From the NCBI GenBank assembly GCA_004213555.1, contig SHAP01000002.1, forward strand, positions 236,548-300,547: 64,000 nt of DNA, read 5' to 3'. Under the pieces are notes generated by a model. It saw nothing but the letters and a program-made list of their open reading frames with translations. It searched no databases and was not told the DNA's origin. Both the position numbers and the translations under genes were made by a program. Numbering within the stretch: position 1 is the stretch's first letter; the number at the start of each line of letters is the position of its first letter. The DNA is from Phycisphaeraceae bacterium (GTDB lineage: Bacteria; Planctomycetota; Phycisphaerae; Phycisphaerales; SM1A02). Below, one piece after another: positions 45,801-54,269 of the stretch.

Positions 45801-46041
45801 GAAATATGTAGCCTCTGAGCCGCGCGATGCCTTCGACCCGTCGTTGTTGGTGCTTGAAGCATGGTGCCGATTTGGGGACCGGGTGGTTGATCCACTGCTC
45901 GCACTTCGAGCTGGGCTTCGTCCTCTGCCAGAGGTTTTTCCCACTCGCTTGGAACTGGAATTTGACGGTGACCCAAGTCAGGCATGGTTTCGCCGTGGCA
46001 AGTGGACAGGTTCCCCAATTTTGAATCCCAATACGCGTTAG
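42877..46041 (+). CDS. Giant single-pass membrane protein closing the vWA-ExbBD operon
   Basis: The 1054-residue product has a cytoplasmic N-terminal part of about 170 residues. That part opens with a J-domain-like or saposin-like helical unit (HERLGVTPAAPPAEVREAVA), then a Pro-rich spacer and a second helical unit (FDRQLLALLSRGGFRGSGRR). One transmembrane helix follows at about 175-195 (LRLAVGLSIFLLVSVGILFA), and then about 850 mostly helical residues outside the membrane. No HPD motif, kinase or protease motif is visible, so the J-like similarity is only superficial. The gene is coupled to the preceding one by ATGA and ends in TTAG shared with a convergent gene. Confidence 0.8.
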   Translation: MNSMVEDLLNPNLPDHERLGVTPAAPPAEVREAVARLRRALLDPHLTDDFRQQGQLILSDLAPRLHGGPLPPIAAAPPPAPVPPKAKPSEVSELHLTVFDRQLLALLSRGGFRGSGRRKILTLAQRHRVKPEQLGNIMLGLAEWTQAGRGRSAPAKGLKFGLPDASLPFDHKANLRLAVGLSIFLLVSVGILFARWWGSESAAVSPTPPQAAVLEVARPPNVAADISTPTPSKILRWDRPPGLFARARPEGARAAAAGLRSIRTALRAASAQAQPVENTELVRFVDQLGLAWLAVSDSERDAVVRELLPVLLWQAQENPVEFGRLVRSLSPARAPEPELPNARARLEVLVELERSSRMPTEVRSVVQEAISRALGESTARPSSEPKTEWLVRSGQRLVEAMNNERDRSQAAARWMALLPTAEASRVEVVIEVLHTLLRTRRVLEEQSPNGLMDFLGSMLSVLPAGHPDLRELVVRCHRDPTVRSGTIWALGSYFASQRWGGFFDGRLVLDHLGLVGVDRQASRERLARRISEAWPTQWTPAKEEKAFWSDFVADWRVLRDRIDGDGSSGLTRAGRLAHLNRLGLEALLGSLTEARRGLDANLPSALLLLENPNPMPPEADTELINRLQAARSRSARRNILEQAEPVVASRELANLLLDLIAEGSPTERRASEDYLHRGLTDDPAILVALSDRGLDFSDRFLRPFFGGDMPAGRQARAAQLLVRAALPGLPDRRRSLVALAEAWASGVQDPLPALDALLLRVPNLNPPLASPRTVTELLERRRDAVQALADHAIRRGWLDSWDVKAVFRDRALRRQRLRHPEAILSDLEWTESELLDRALAVRRDGRRLDRAAPEDVSDVPMQVPSEFQAALEGLRPNRPDRYFDLAEVVLDGGDLSLARWLSGIAAGLDPKGFAASTALLYASTSESPLEIERYRRLAKALGANGLTQRNEDLIQLADAMRAARRASSDIPVRASKYVASEPRDAFDPSLLVLEAWCRFGDRVVDPLLALRAGLRPLPEVFPTRLELEFDGDPSQAWFRRGKWTGSPILNPNTR

Positions 46042-46544
46042 GCCGTCTGTTCGGTCAGGAACTTCAATCGGCGGCGGGTCAGTTCAAGGAAGTCTTCCAT
46101 CACTTGGTTGCGTTCAATGGTCCACGTGGTTTTTCCATCCAAGTGGTACACCAGCGAGGTCCAAGCCCAGTGCGTTTCGTACGGCGGCAAGGTGAGTGAA
46201 AGTGACTCACGGATCTTCGCTCGCACCATTTTCACCGGAAGGCTTTCGACAAACGCTTGATCAGACGGGAGGGCGATTTGCAAGTCGGTTGGATTTGGGA
46301 CGATGAGTCCCACAATATTTTGGGTGTGGGAAGCAAGCCCTGGGGCCATCCAAGCGGGACACCATCGCCAAGTTGGGCCAAACCATCGGACTTCGGACTG
46401 GCACCCCAGTCCATCAAGAAATTCAACCATACGGTCCCAGTATTTCGGTGCTTCCGGGGCGTTGGGCAAGTCGGCACGGAGTTCGCCCATTGACGGGACG
46501 CGGAATCGATCTTCCCATGGCTTGCGTTGATCAGTCATAACCAA
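46038..46544 (-). CDS. Hypothetical cytoplasmic protein
   Basis: The 168-residue product has no signal or membrane segment. It is Trp-rich (WEDRF, YWDRMVEFLDGLG, RWFGPTWRWCPAW, WAWTSLVYHLDGKTTW), with alternating strands and helices and a C-terminal helix VMEDFLELTRRRLKFL. I do not assign a family. The two M codons at the start (46544 and 46538) are both possible. It converges on the 1054-residue gene and shares the bases TTAG with its stop. Confidence 0.68.
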   Translation of the reverse strand: MVMTDQRKPWEDRFRVPSMGELRADLPNAPEAPKYWDRMVEFLDGLGCQSEVRWFGPTWRWCPAWMAPGLASHTQNIVGLIVPNPTDLQIALPSDQAFVESLPVKMVRAKIRESLSLTLPPYETHWAWTSLVYHLDGKTTWTIERNQVMEDFLELTRRRLKFLTEQTA

Positions 46545-46714
46545 ACATTGTACGACGCTTGCTCAGTTCCCTGCATCAAGTTCCAAGATTCTTCCGCCCG
46601 GGGGCCGTAACGTTGAAATGACGTCCCATACGAAACAGGGGATAAGGGCTGATTCAAACCCAACAAATCAAACTTGGCCTGCTTGGAGGCGGCTCCGTCG
46701 GTACAGTGGGTCCC

Positions 46715-47092
46715 ATGACGACTCCCCTTGTGCTTTTGGTTGATGACAACGAAGGCAATCGAGACTTGATAGCGCTTTATTTGGAAGGACTTCCAGTCCA
46801 TTGTGTGGTCGCATCGGATGGTCAAGGGGCTCTTGAATCTATTGCCCAAAGTCGGCCCGACTTGGTCTTGCTTGACGTCATGATGCCCAGGATGAGTGGA
46901 TTCGAGGTTTGTCGAGCGATCAAAAGTGATGAGGCGCTTCGGGACATTCCTGTCGTCATGGTGACGGCACTGGACTCGGTGGTGGACCAAGACCGTGCGA
47001 AGTCTGAAGGGGCAGATGGTTACATGGTGAAGCCCATCGACCGTGATGAACTTCGTACCGAAGTTTGCTCGCGTCTTGGCTTAGAAGCTTAA
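46715..47092 (+). CDS. Stand-alone response regulator receiver protein
   Basis: The 125-residue product is only a CheY-like receiver domain. It has the acidic pair DDN near the N-terminus, the phospho-acceptor Asp in LVLLDVMMPRMSGFEVCRAI, the conserved Thr in VVMVTALDS and Lys in YMVKPIDRDEL. There is no output domain and no histidine kinase nearby, so its partner lies elsewhere. Start is ATG 46715 or GTG 46706. Its stop shares the palindrome TTAA (47089-47092) with the convergent 59-residue gene. Confidence 0.9.
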   Translation: MTTPLVLLVDDNEGNRDLIALYLEGLPVHCVVASDGQGALESIAQSRPDLVLLDVMMPRMSGFEVCRAIKSDEALRDIPVVMVTALDSVVDQDRAKSEGADGYMVKPIDRDELRTEVCSRLGLEA

Positions 47093-47268
47093 GCCACCGA
47101 GCGTTCATCTCTGGCGGCACACCAACCCTCTTCCCTTGGACCGCATGACCAGCACAGGTGTTGAAGGTAATCCTTGAGTTCTTCTTCGCTGAATGCTTTC
47201 AGCCAGTCCACACTTGCACTGGGGTTGCGTTCAAGAATCTCCAAAACAAGCCGTTCTTTGGTACCCAT
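47089..47268 (-). CDS. Small Cys-containing hypothetical protein
   Basis: The 59-residue product begins at ATG 47268 behind AAAGGAA, nine bases upstream. It has an N-terminal helical part (TKERLVLEILERNPSASVDW) and a C-terminal CWSCGPREEGWC cluster that could bind zinc or form a disulphide. The longer frame to 47493 encodes unrelated sequence and overlaps the phosphatase gene. I recognise no family. The pairing with a receiver domain gene is tail to tail, so co-regulation is not implied. Confidence 0.62.
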   Translation of the reverse strand: MGTKERLVLEILERNPSASVDWLKAFSEEELKDYLQHLCWSCGPREEGWCAARDERSVA

Positions 47269-47459
47269 GATGAGTGTTCCTTTCGCTCCGGGGTGAACTC
47301 TTCGTCGGGTGTGGCGCGCGCCGATCGTGAATGCATAACCAGAGTCGGACCTCAGATTTTGTTTGGCGCGCGAAATGCGCGCGACATGTTCCAAGATGTA
47401 GTGCAACGAATACTGTCTCGCGCTACATCTAGGATCGAATTTTTTCGTAAATCTTGGAT

Positions 47460-48341
47460 TCAGTCGCGAAATGCTCTGTGGCACGCCCGGCAACTGGCCC
47501 GAAGGGCCGCCCGAATTTGAGCGGCATCTTGGCCAAGTTGGACTTGAGTCTCCAACTCGGTGGCCAAATCAATTGCTTCACGCATTTGCCTCGGATACGC
47601 AGGATCGACCGGCCCAGCCGATTCTGATGACAACCGGAACAGATCCACCAGTTGAGAGGCATCCTCTTTCTGGGTTCGAGCGACGGGATCTTCGGGTGAA
47701 GGAACCTTTTTTAAACGGTCCCACACTTGATCAATCTCCGCCATCAGTCGAGAAAGTGATCTTGTGGCAGCAACTTCTTCCAGTGGTGTTGCCGCCTGAA
47801 TCTTGTCGATGCTTTCGGGTTTGGCATTTTGCACAGCATCGCGTAAGCCTTGGTACTCGACACCGCATCGATCGAGCCAAACCATTGCCTCCGCTTGATC
47901 AAGCTGGTCCAGGGTTCGCAGAGCCGCCAGGGCCGCGGCGGGACCGCGATGCTTGCCGTGATGACAATGGACATACGTCTTGACTGGGTCTGTCGCCAGT
48001 TCCCGAGCCAGTCTCAGTTGGAGTGTTTGGGGAAGATCGCGATAGCCCAACGGTAAATGTCGGACTCGGATTGATTTTCCCCAAAGGCTGGATTCAGGCG
48101 GAAGTGCATCCACAGAAATGACTTTTTGAATGCCTAGCGTTGACAGTTCCGCGATTTGTTCGGGGGACGGACGCGGTCCGACCAGGAGATCTGGTGTGAG
48201 CCGTTGGAATTCGAACTTGATCGGATTGGGCGGGGGACCGGGTACCGATTGAGTGGGAGAAGTGGTTGAATCTGAATCCGCTTGATCACAGGCCTCCAGA
48301 CCAAACATTCCCAAAATCATCAACATTCGACGCATGGCCAT
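47460..48341 (-). CDS. Secreted phosphatase fused to a C-terminal c-type haem-binding segment
   Basis: The 293-residue product has a hydrophobic leader ending in a lipobox-like GLEAC (Cys 18). Residues about 45-170 resemble a dual-specificity/tyrosine phosphatase of the secreted planctomycete type: LLVGPRPSPEQIAELSTLGI, VISVDALP and the signature HCHHGKHRG, with C126 and R132 in C-x5-R spacing. The C-terminal approximately 100 residues are helical and end in RASCRACHRAFRD, a C-x-x-C-H haem motif at 284-288 placed as in cytochrome c'. The phosphatase plus haem combination is unusual; function is unknown. Start may be ATG 48341 or 48335. Confidence 0.83.
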   Translation of the reverse strand: MAMRRMLMILGMFGLEACDQADSDSTTSPTQSVPGPPPNPIKFEFQRLTPDLLVGPRPSPEQIAELSTLGIQKVISVDALPPESSLWGKSIRVRHLPLGYRDLPQTLQLRLARELATDPVKTYVHCHHGKHRGPAAALAALRTLDQLDQAEAMVWLDRCGVEYQGLRDAVQNAKPESIDKIQAATPLEEVAATRSLSRLMAEIDQVWDRLKKVPSPEDPVARTQKEDASQLVDLFRLSSESAGPVDPAYPRQMREAIDLATELETQVQLGQDAAQIRAALRASCRACHRAFRD

Positions 48342-48474
48342 ATTTTAGATCGCCAAGATGTTCGTAGCCTTCCCGACGCATGTCTTTTTAGAATCTGCCC
48401 CGAGATTGACCGGTTATGCACGCATCAGGCGCTGTGGTTTCATCAGAACCAAGTCAGGTACGATCTAGATCAAA

Positions 48475-48548
48475 GCGCTCGTAGCTCAGCTGGATAGAGC
48501 AGCGGTTTCCTAAATCGCAGGTCGTGGGTTCGAACCCCTCCGGGCGCG
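48475..48548 (+). tRNA. tRNA-Arg (anticodon CCT)
   Basis: The sequence folds as a tRNA: acceptor GCGCTCG/CGGGCGC, D arm with AGCTCAGCTGGATAGAGC, anticodon stem GCGGT/ATCGC around the loop TTCCTAA (anticodon CCT, reading AGG), and T loop TTCGAAC. One T-T mismatch is seen in the T stem. The 3' CCA is not encoded. The gene ends one base before the stop of the convergent ppc gene, so any terminator would lie within the ppc 3' end. Confidence 0.94.
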
Positions 48549-48549
48549 T

Positions 48550-51201
48550 TCATCCAGTGGACTGCATTGCGGCAGCGATCCCGTTCACAGCTGCCTGCAG
48601 TGTGGCATTGAGCTGGGGATGCTCTTCACCTTTATTTTGACGACGCAGGCAATCCATTTGAATCAAATTCAAAATGTCGGTCCATGGATTCCGTTCTTGG
48701 ATGGCATGCTCAATGGCTGGAGCGTGAGACAAAAGGGTCGGCTGTTCCAAGATGTGGAGCAACACGTTTGAAGTACGCGTGAATTCTTCTTCAATTCGTT
48801 CTGCGAATCGATCACCATTTGGTCCACTTTCAGCATATAGGCGGGCAATGGGCAGGCGTACTCTGGCCATTTCTTGAGCTGCATTTTGCAGCACCGTATT
48901 GAGAAATGGATCGGTGTTGGCATGGGCCTTTAATTGTTCGAGTTTGATGGGCTCGAGCTGTTCCAAGGCAGTACCGAGTCCGAACCAGCCAGGCACCAAG
49001 ACCCGCATTTGAATCCATGAAAAAACCCAGGGGATGGCTCGGAGGTTTTCAAACTGAAGTCGACTCCCAGTCGCTCGAGAGACTGGTCGAGATGCGATGG
49101 GCAGTCCCGCAATTGCCTCAATTGGAGCGGAGGTAGAGAACCATGGCCAAAAATCATCATGCTCAATGAGTTCGCGGTAATGCCTCATGGACGATTCGGC
49201 CAATTCCCGCAGGATGGATGGTTCCAATTGGGATTTGTTTTCGTGGCCGTCGTCTGATGCGAGGATGGAAGCGGAGACAATTTGTTCGAGGTGCCGGTGT
49301 GCGATTTGAGGCAAGGCGTAGCGGAAACTGATGACTTCTCCTTGTTCGGTGAATCTGATTTGGCCGTGCATTGAGCCGGCTGGAGAAGCAAGAATGGCGC
49401 GACCCGCTCGACCTCCTCCACGTCCAACCGTACCGCCGCGGCCATGGAAGAATCGGATGGTTTTTCCTGCAGCTTTGGCGACTTGCGACATCGCATGTTG
49501 GGCTTCATGCAGGGCAACGTTTGCGGAGAGAAAACCTCCATCTTTGTTCGAATCGGAGTAGCCAAGCATGATCTCAACGGGCTCGGTTCCGCGGGGGGAC
49601 AACACGGGTTCATTCAAGATGCACTCGAGGAGATTTGGCGCGCGGTGCAAATCCTCTACCGTTTCAAACAGAGGGACCACTGGAGGGGTTCGGCAGTCTT
49701 CAAGTTCGAATCCCACCTCTTTCATGAGCAATCGGAGAGCGAGTAGGTCTGAGACGTGGTGGGTCATGGAGACAATGCATGAGCCAATGGTATTTTCGTC
49801 CAGAGTTTGAGCTTCTCTGATAACTAGGAGCGTACGAAGCACTTCTTCGGTCTGCTCGGAGAGTGGCGTTCCCGGAGCTGCCAGTGGTCGTGGGTTGGCG
49901 AGTTCCTGTCGCAACAGATTCATTTTTTCAGATTCGGTCAATGAGGCGAATCCGTCGTGTATTCCAGCGTGTCTGAAGAGTTCTGACAGAGCGGACAAAT
50001 GAACTTCGGAGTGTTGTCGGATATCCAGTTTGGCAAGGTGAAGGCCAAAGGCTCGTGATCGAACAATGGCATCGGTCAGGGGGCGGGCGTTGGCAACCCG
50101 AGACAGTCCAGCTTTGATGAGGTCATTGCGAATGGCGAGCAATTCAGTCTGGAGTTTTGCGGCCGAAATGACTTGATTTTGAATGCCGTGACGGAGCGCT
50201 GCAATTCGGAGCCGGAGTGGTTCGTGCCGACGTTGATCCTTTCCCTCGATCAGGTCGTTTGAAGCTTCAGGGAGATTTGTCCGGCGTGTGGAAGGGCTGA
50301 GTTCCCGGTGAAGTTCTTTGAGTTGAGCGTCCCACAACTCTCTTGCGGCGGCATGGAGGGCTTCAATTGTGCTTTTTGTAATTTGGTGGGTGACATTCGG
50401 GTTCCCATCCCGGTCGCCGCCTATCCACGAGCGGTACTGCAGGATGGAAGGGATTTCGGCTGCATCCACACCGAGACTCTGGGCCAAGTCTTGAGCCAGT
50501 TCTGGAACCGTGCGCCAAATTGTGGTGGTAAGAAAATACAAGCCATTTTGTACTTCTTCGGGAACTTCAAGTCGTCGAACTCTTACATCATCAGTGGCAA
50601 GCAAAAGTTCTATTCGGTTGACCAAGTGGCGATGGAGTCCTTCTTTTTCATCAGGTGTAAGGTCTTTTTGACGAAGCTTGACCAAGGTGCTGGCGACTTC
50701 GAGCTGTTTGTCAAGGATGGTCCGACGTCTTGCTTCTGTGGGATGAGCGGTCAGGGTCGGTTCGATCCTTAACTTTCCAAGAGACTTTTGGATTTCGGCC
50801 TTGGAGCGACCCCTTTGTTCGATTTGCAAGATCGCAGAACGTACCGACTCGTTCCTTGGAGACTCTTTGGTTGCGTCTTTTGCTCTTTCTCGGTTGATTC
50901 TGATGATTTGGAGTTGTTCAACTTTGTTGAGCAGGTGAAACCGTGCGGTGATAAGGCGAACAATTTGTATCAACTCTTCAACCGACAGTTGCTGGATAGA
51001 CCTGGCCATTTCTCGCAGGGTGGCGAGCTCGTTAGAAGATGATTCTTGACGCTCAAGCTGGTCCACCAATGCCTGTGCTTTTTTTGCCGTATCCGCGAAT
51101 GGCCCCTCGTCGGTGGCTACATGGAATGCCTCTAGCAGGCGATTGGTGTCATGGTTGCAATGCGGTTTCATCGAGTCAAATCCTACGAATCTTCTTTGCA
51201 T
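48550..51201 (-). CDS. ppc: Phosphoenolpyruvate carboxylase
   Basis: The 883-residue anaplerotic enzyme makes oxaloacetate from PEP and bicarbonate. Diagnostic segments are present: LRIEPTLTAHPTEARRRTIL with the catalytic His, SWIGGDRDGNPNV, VEIMLGYSDSNKDGGFLSAN, the IRFFHGRGGTVGRGGGRAGR motif and the C-terminal VNGIAAAMQSTG. The start at ATG 51201 has AGGAG very close, perhaps too close; ATG 51171 is the alternative. It is monocistronic and divergent from the ComF gene. Confidence 0.96.
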   Translation of the reverse strand: MQRRFVGFDSMKPHCNHDTNRLLEAFHVATDEGPFADTAKKAQALVDQLERQESSSNELATLREMARSIQQLSVEELIQIVRLITARFHLLNKVEQLQIIRINRERAKDATKESPRNESVRSAILQIEQRGRSKAEIQKSLGKLRIEPTLTAHPTEARRRTILDKQLEVASTLVKLRQKDLTPDEKEGLHRHLVNRIELLLATDDVRVRRLEVPEEVQNGLYFLTTTIWRTVPELAQDLAQSLGVDAAEIPSILQYRSWIGGDRDGNPNVTHQITKSTIEALHAAARELWDAQLKELHRELSPSTRRTNLPEASNDLIEGKDQRRHEPLRLRIAALRHGIQNQVISAAKLQTELLAIRNDLIKAGLSRVANARPLTDAIVRSRAFGLHLAKLDIRQHSEVHLSALSELFRHAGIHDGFASLTESEKMNLLRQELANPRPLAAPGTPLSEQTEEVLRTLLVIREAQTLDENTIGSCIVSMTHHVSDLLALRLLMKEVGFELEDCRTPPVVPLFETVEDLHRAPNLLECILNEPVLSPRGTEPVEIMLGYSDSNKDGGFLSANVALHEAQHAMSQVAKAAGKTIRFFHGRGGTVGRGGGRAGRAILASPAGSMHGQIRFTEQGEVISFRYALPQIAHRHLEQIVSASILASDDGHENKSQLEPSILRELAESSMRHYRELIEHDDFWPWFSTSAPIEAIAGLPIASRPVSRATGSRLQFENLRAIPWVFSWIQMRVLVPGWFGLGTALEQLEPIKLEQLKAHANTDPFLNTVLQNAAQEMARVRLPIARLYAESGPNGDRFAERIEEEFTRTSNVLLHILEQPTLLSHAPAIEHAIQERNPWTDILNLIQMDCLRRQNKGEEHPQLNATLQAAVNGIAAAMQSTG

Positions 51202-51265
51202 CTCTCCTGAAGAAATTTTCCATCGACTGGCCCCATAGATTCAGAATGAGAGCAAGGTATGTTGC

Positions 51266-52045
51266 ATGAGGACTATCGGTTGGCTCATGCATAAGGCAGA
51301 TGCTTTCTTCGGTTCGGATGGAACGATGGATGTGGCCAAGCCAGATTCATTTCGGTTTTGTTCTTCGTGTGCAGCAATACAGCCTGACAACAAATTGTTT
51401 TTATGGTCTTCGAGGTCTTCTGAGAATGTGCTTTCGAGAGGTGACGTGAGATCCACGTGTCCGAGATGTGCTCATGGAGCCAATTGTCGGGGGGGGCGAT
51501 TGCAAGACGCGGGAATTTCTTCGGTGTATTGCGGCTGGTCCGACAGTGGAACATCGGCCGAGGCTTTGAGATCTTGGAAGTCAGCGCCGGGCAATGAAGC
51601 CAATTGTCGGGCCGCGGGACGTCTCTTGGGTGAGATGCTGCTTTGCCGATGCGACGACAACCTTTTGAGGCAATCGCATTTGTCCCATGGCAATCTGTTG
51701 GTGCCGGTGCCAGGGTGGTGGGGGCGCTGTTTAAGGCGGGGATTTGACCCCCCACGCCGACTGGCGGAGGGCATCGCAGAGGTTGTGGGATGGCCCGTTT
51801 GGCGTCCTTTGTTCCGGGCGCATGGTGGCCGGATCGCCGGAAAACGCCGAGAGCAGCGTCAAAAGACATCTCGTAGGTTGTTTCGCCTGCGATCTGGTAC
51901 GAGACGTAACCTTGTGAGGCACTGCAATTTATGGCTTGTGGATGATTTGCTGGCAAGCGGTTCCACGAGTGCTGCTGCCAGTACATTGCTTTGCCGCTTG
52001 CGTCCGCAATCCGTCATTTTGGTGGCAGCGAACGTGAGAAATTGA
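51266..52045 (+). CDS. ComF-like phosphoribosyltransferase
   Basis: The 259-residue product has an N-terminal part with cysteine pairs (FCSSC, CPRC, then further Cys) that probably bind zinc, as in ComF/GntX proteins. The C-terminal phosphoribosyltransferase-like domain has VPVPGWWGRCLRRGFDPPRR and the PRPP loop LVDDLLASGSTSAAASTLLC. ComF has roles in DNA uptake in Bacillus, but many members have unknown function. The first ATG is used; a usable ribosome binding site is not obvious. Confidence 0.85.
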   Translation: MRTIGWLMHKADAFFGSDGTMDVAKPDSFRFCSSCAAIQPDNKLFLWSSRSSENVLSRGDVRSTCPRCAHGANCRGGRLQDAGISSVYCGWSDSGTSAEALRSWKSAPGNEANCRAAGRLLGEMLLCRCDDNLLRQSHLSHGNLLVPVPGWWGRCLRRGFDPPRRLAEGIAEVVGWPVWRPLFRAHGGRIAGKRREQRQKTSRRLFRLRSGTRRNLVRHCNLWLVDDLLASGSTSAAASTLLCRLRPQSVILVAANVRN

Positions 52046-52096
52046 TGGTCCGGTAATTGGCGGCCAAAAAAGTTCCAAAGTTGTGTGATGGTTGGC

Positions 52097-52125
52097 TTGC
52101 AAGTTGACTTGGGCTTTGCTACGAT
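52097..52125 (+). promoter_or_regulatory. Probable 16S rRNA promoter
   Basis: TTGCAA (52097-52102) and TACGAT (52120-52125) are separated by exactly 17 bases and lie about 300 bases before the mature 16S start. This spacing suits a sigma-70 type promoter. A nearby TTGACT (52105) was not used because its distance to TACGAT is only about ten bases. Confidence 0.55.
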
Positions 52126-52425
52126 GTTCCTTCTCGCTATTTCCAAGCGAGACGGCCTGAGGGCCGTATTCTTTGACAAGTGAACGATCAGAAGCCGCGA
52201 GGATGTGGACGGATCATTTTGGCATGCACAATGTCAACATGATTCGATCAACCCTGGGGCAGCAACTTCACAGCCTGCTGTCCTTGGACATCCTTGTGAT
52301 GCCAAATTTTCAATTTCTGCTTTAAGAAGAAATTGCCTTCGGCCTTACGAGGCCGATTGGCAGGATGTCCAGAATCAAACCTTCTCGCAGTCAACGCCGA
52401 GTTTGCTCGGTGTCAACAGCAATAT
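52126..52425 (+). other. 16S rRNA leader with boxA and stem-loops
   Basis: The 300-base leader between promoter and mature 16S has no ORF of interest. It holds a hairpin ACGGCC-TGAG-GGCCGT (52152-52167), a boxA-like TTCTTTGACAA (52169-52179) for antitermination, and GAACGATCAGA (52182-52192), the 5' arm of the long-range processing stem. A 10-bp stem also pairs 52285-52294 with 52362-52371, enclosing smaller hairpins. Confidence 0.65.
52182..52192 (+). other. 5' arm of the pre-16S processing stem
   Basis: GAACGATCAGA is exactly complementary to TCTGATCGTTC at 54079-54089, beyond the 3' end of 16S. The two arms would close a large loop around the mature rRNA, as the RNase III target does in other bacteria. 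Cleavage by RNase III is inferred from location. Confidence 0.7.
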
Positions 52426-52426
52426 C

Positions 52427-53927
<1,501 letters not shown>

Positions 53928-54078
53928 GATTTCCTTAGAGTTCGGTTGATCTTGCCTGTCGCTGCAATTGTGCATCGACTCAACATCAAGATCTTGGAGA
54001 GCAATCTCCGCCGGACCTTGTCAACACAATCTCGTGTCGCATACGCGACAAAGTGTCAGGGTGACCTGACACGATGGC

Positions 54079-54089
54079 TCTGATCGTTC
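54079..54089 (+). other. 3' arm of the pre-16S processing stem
   Basis: TCTGATCGTTC is complementary to 52182-52192, giving an uninterrupted 11-bp stem that encloses the whole 16S gene. It lies immediately before the terminator, which shows the precursor contains 16S only. Confidence 0.7.
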
Positions 54090-54100
54090 CTTTGTATATC

Positions 54101-54139
54101 ACACAGCCCCTCTGTTCTCGGAGGGGCTGTGTTCGTTTT
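54101..54139 (+). terminator. Rho-independent terminator of the 16S transcript
   Basis: A perfect 12-bp stem ACACAGCCCCTC/GAGGGGCTGTGT (54101-54112 with 54121-54132) with an 8-base loop is followed by TCGTTTT. It closes the rRNA unit with no downstream 23S. Confidence 0.9.
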
Positions 54140-54269
54140 GCATGTGTCCGTTTGTAGAGTGCTCAATCTCATTTTGATGCTGTGTCGGACATTGATCCTG
54201 ACAGAGCTCTTGGTTTGGCTGGCATCATCGCGGATGGAGGGGAGCTCCACTCGTCAGGCCCAAGTTGAG

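Noticed and set aside
36914..46041. vWA-ExbBD operon as a Zorya phage-defence system
   Set aside because: No ZorC/ZorD/ZorE-like helicase or nuclease is present, both ExbD proteins lack an OmpA-like domain, and the surroundings hold no other defence genes.
52105..52110. TTGACT as -35 of the rRNA promoter
   Set aside because: It is only about ten bases from TACGAT; the TTGCAA with 17-base spacing fits better.
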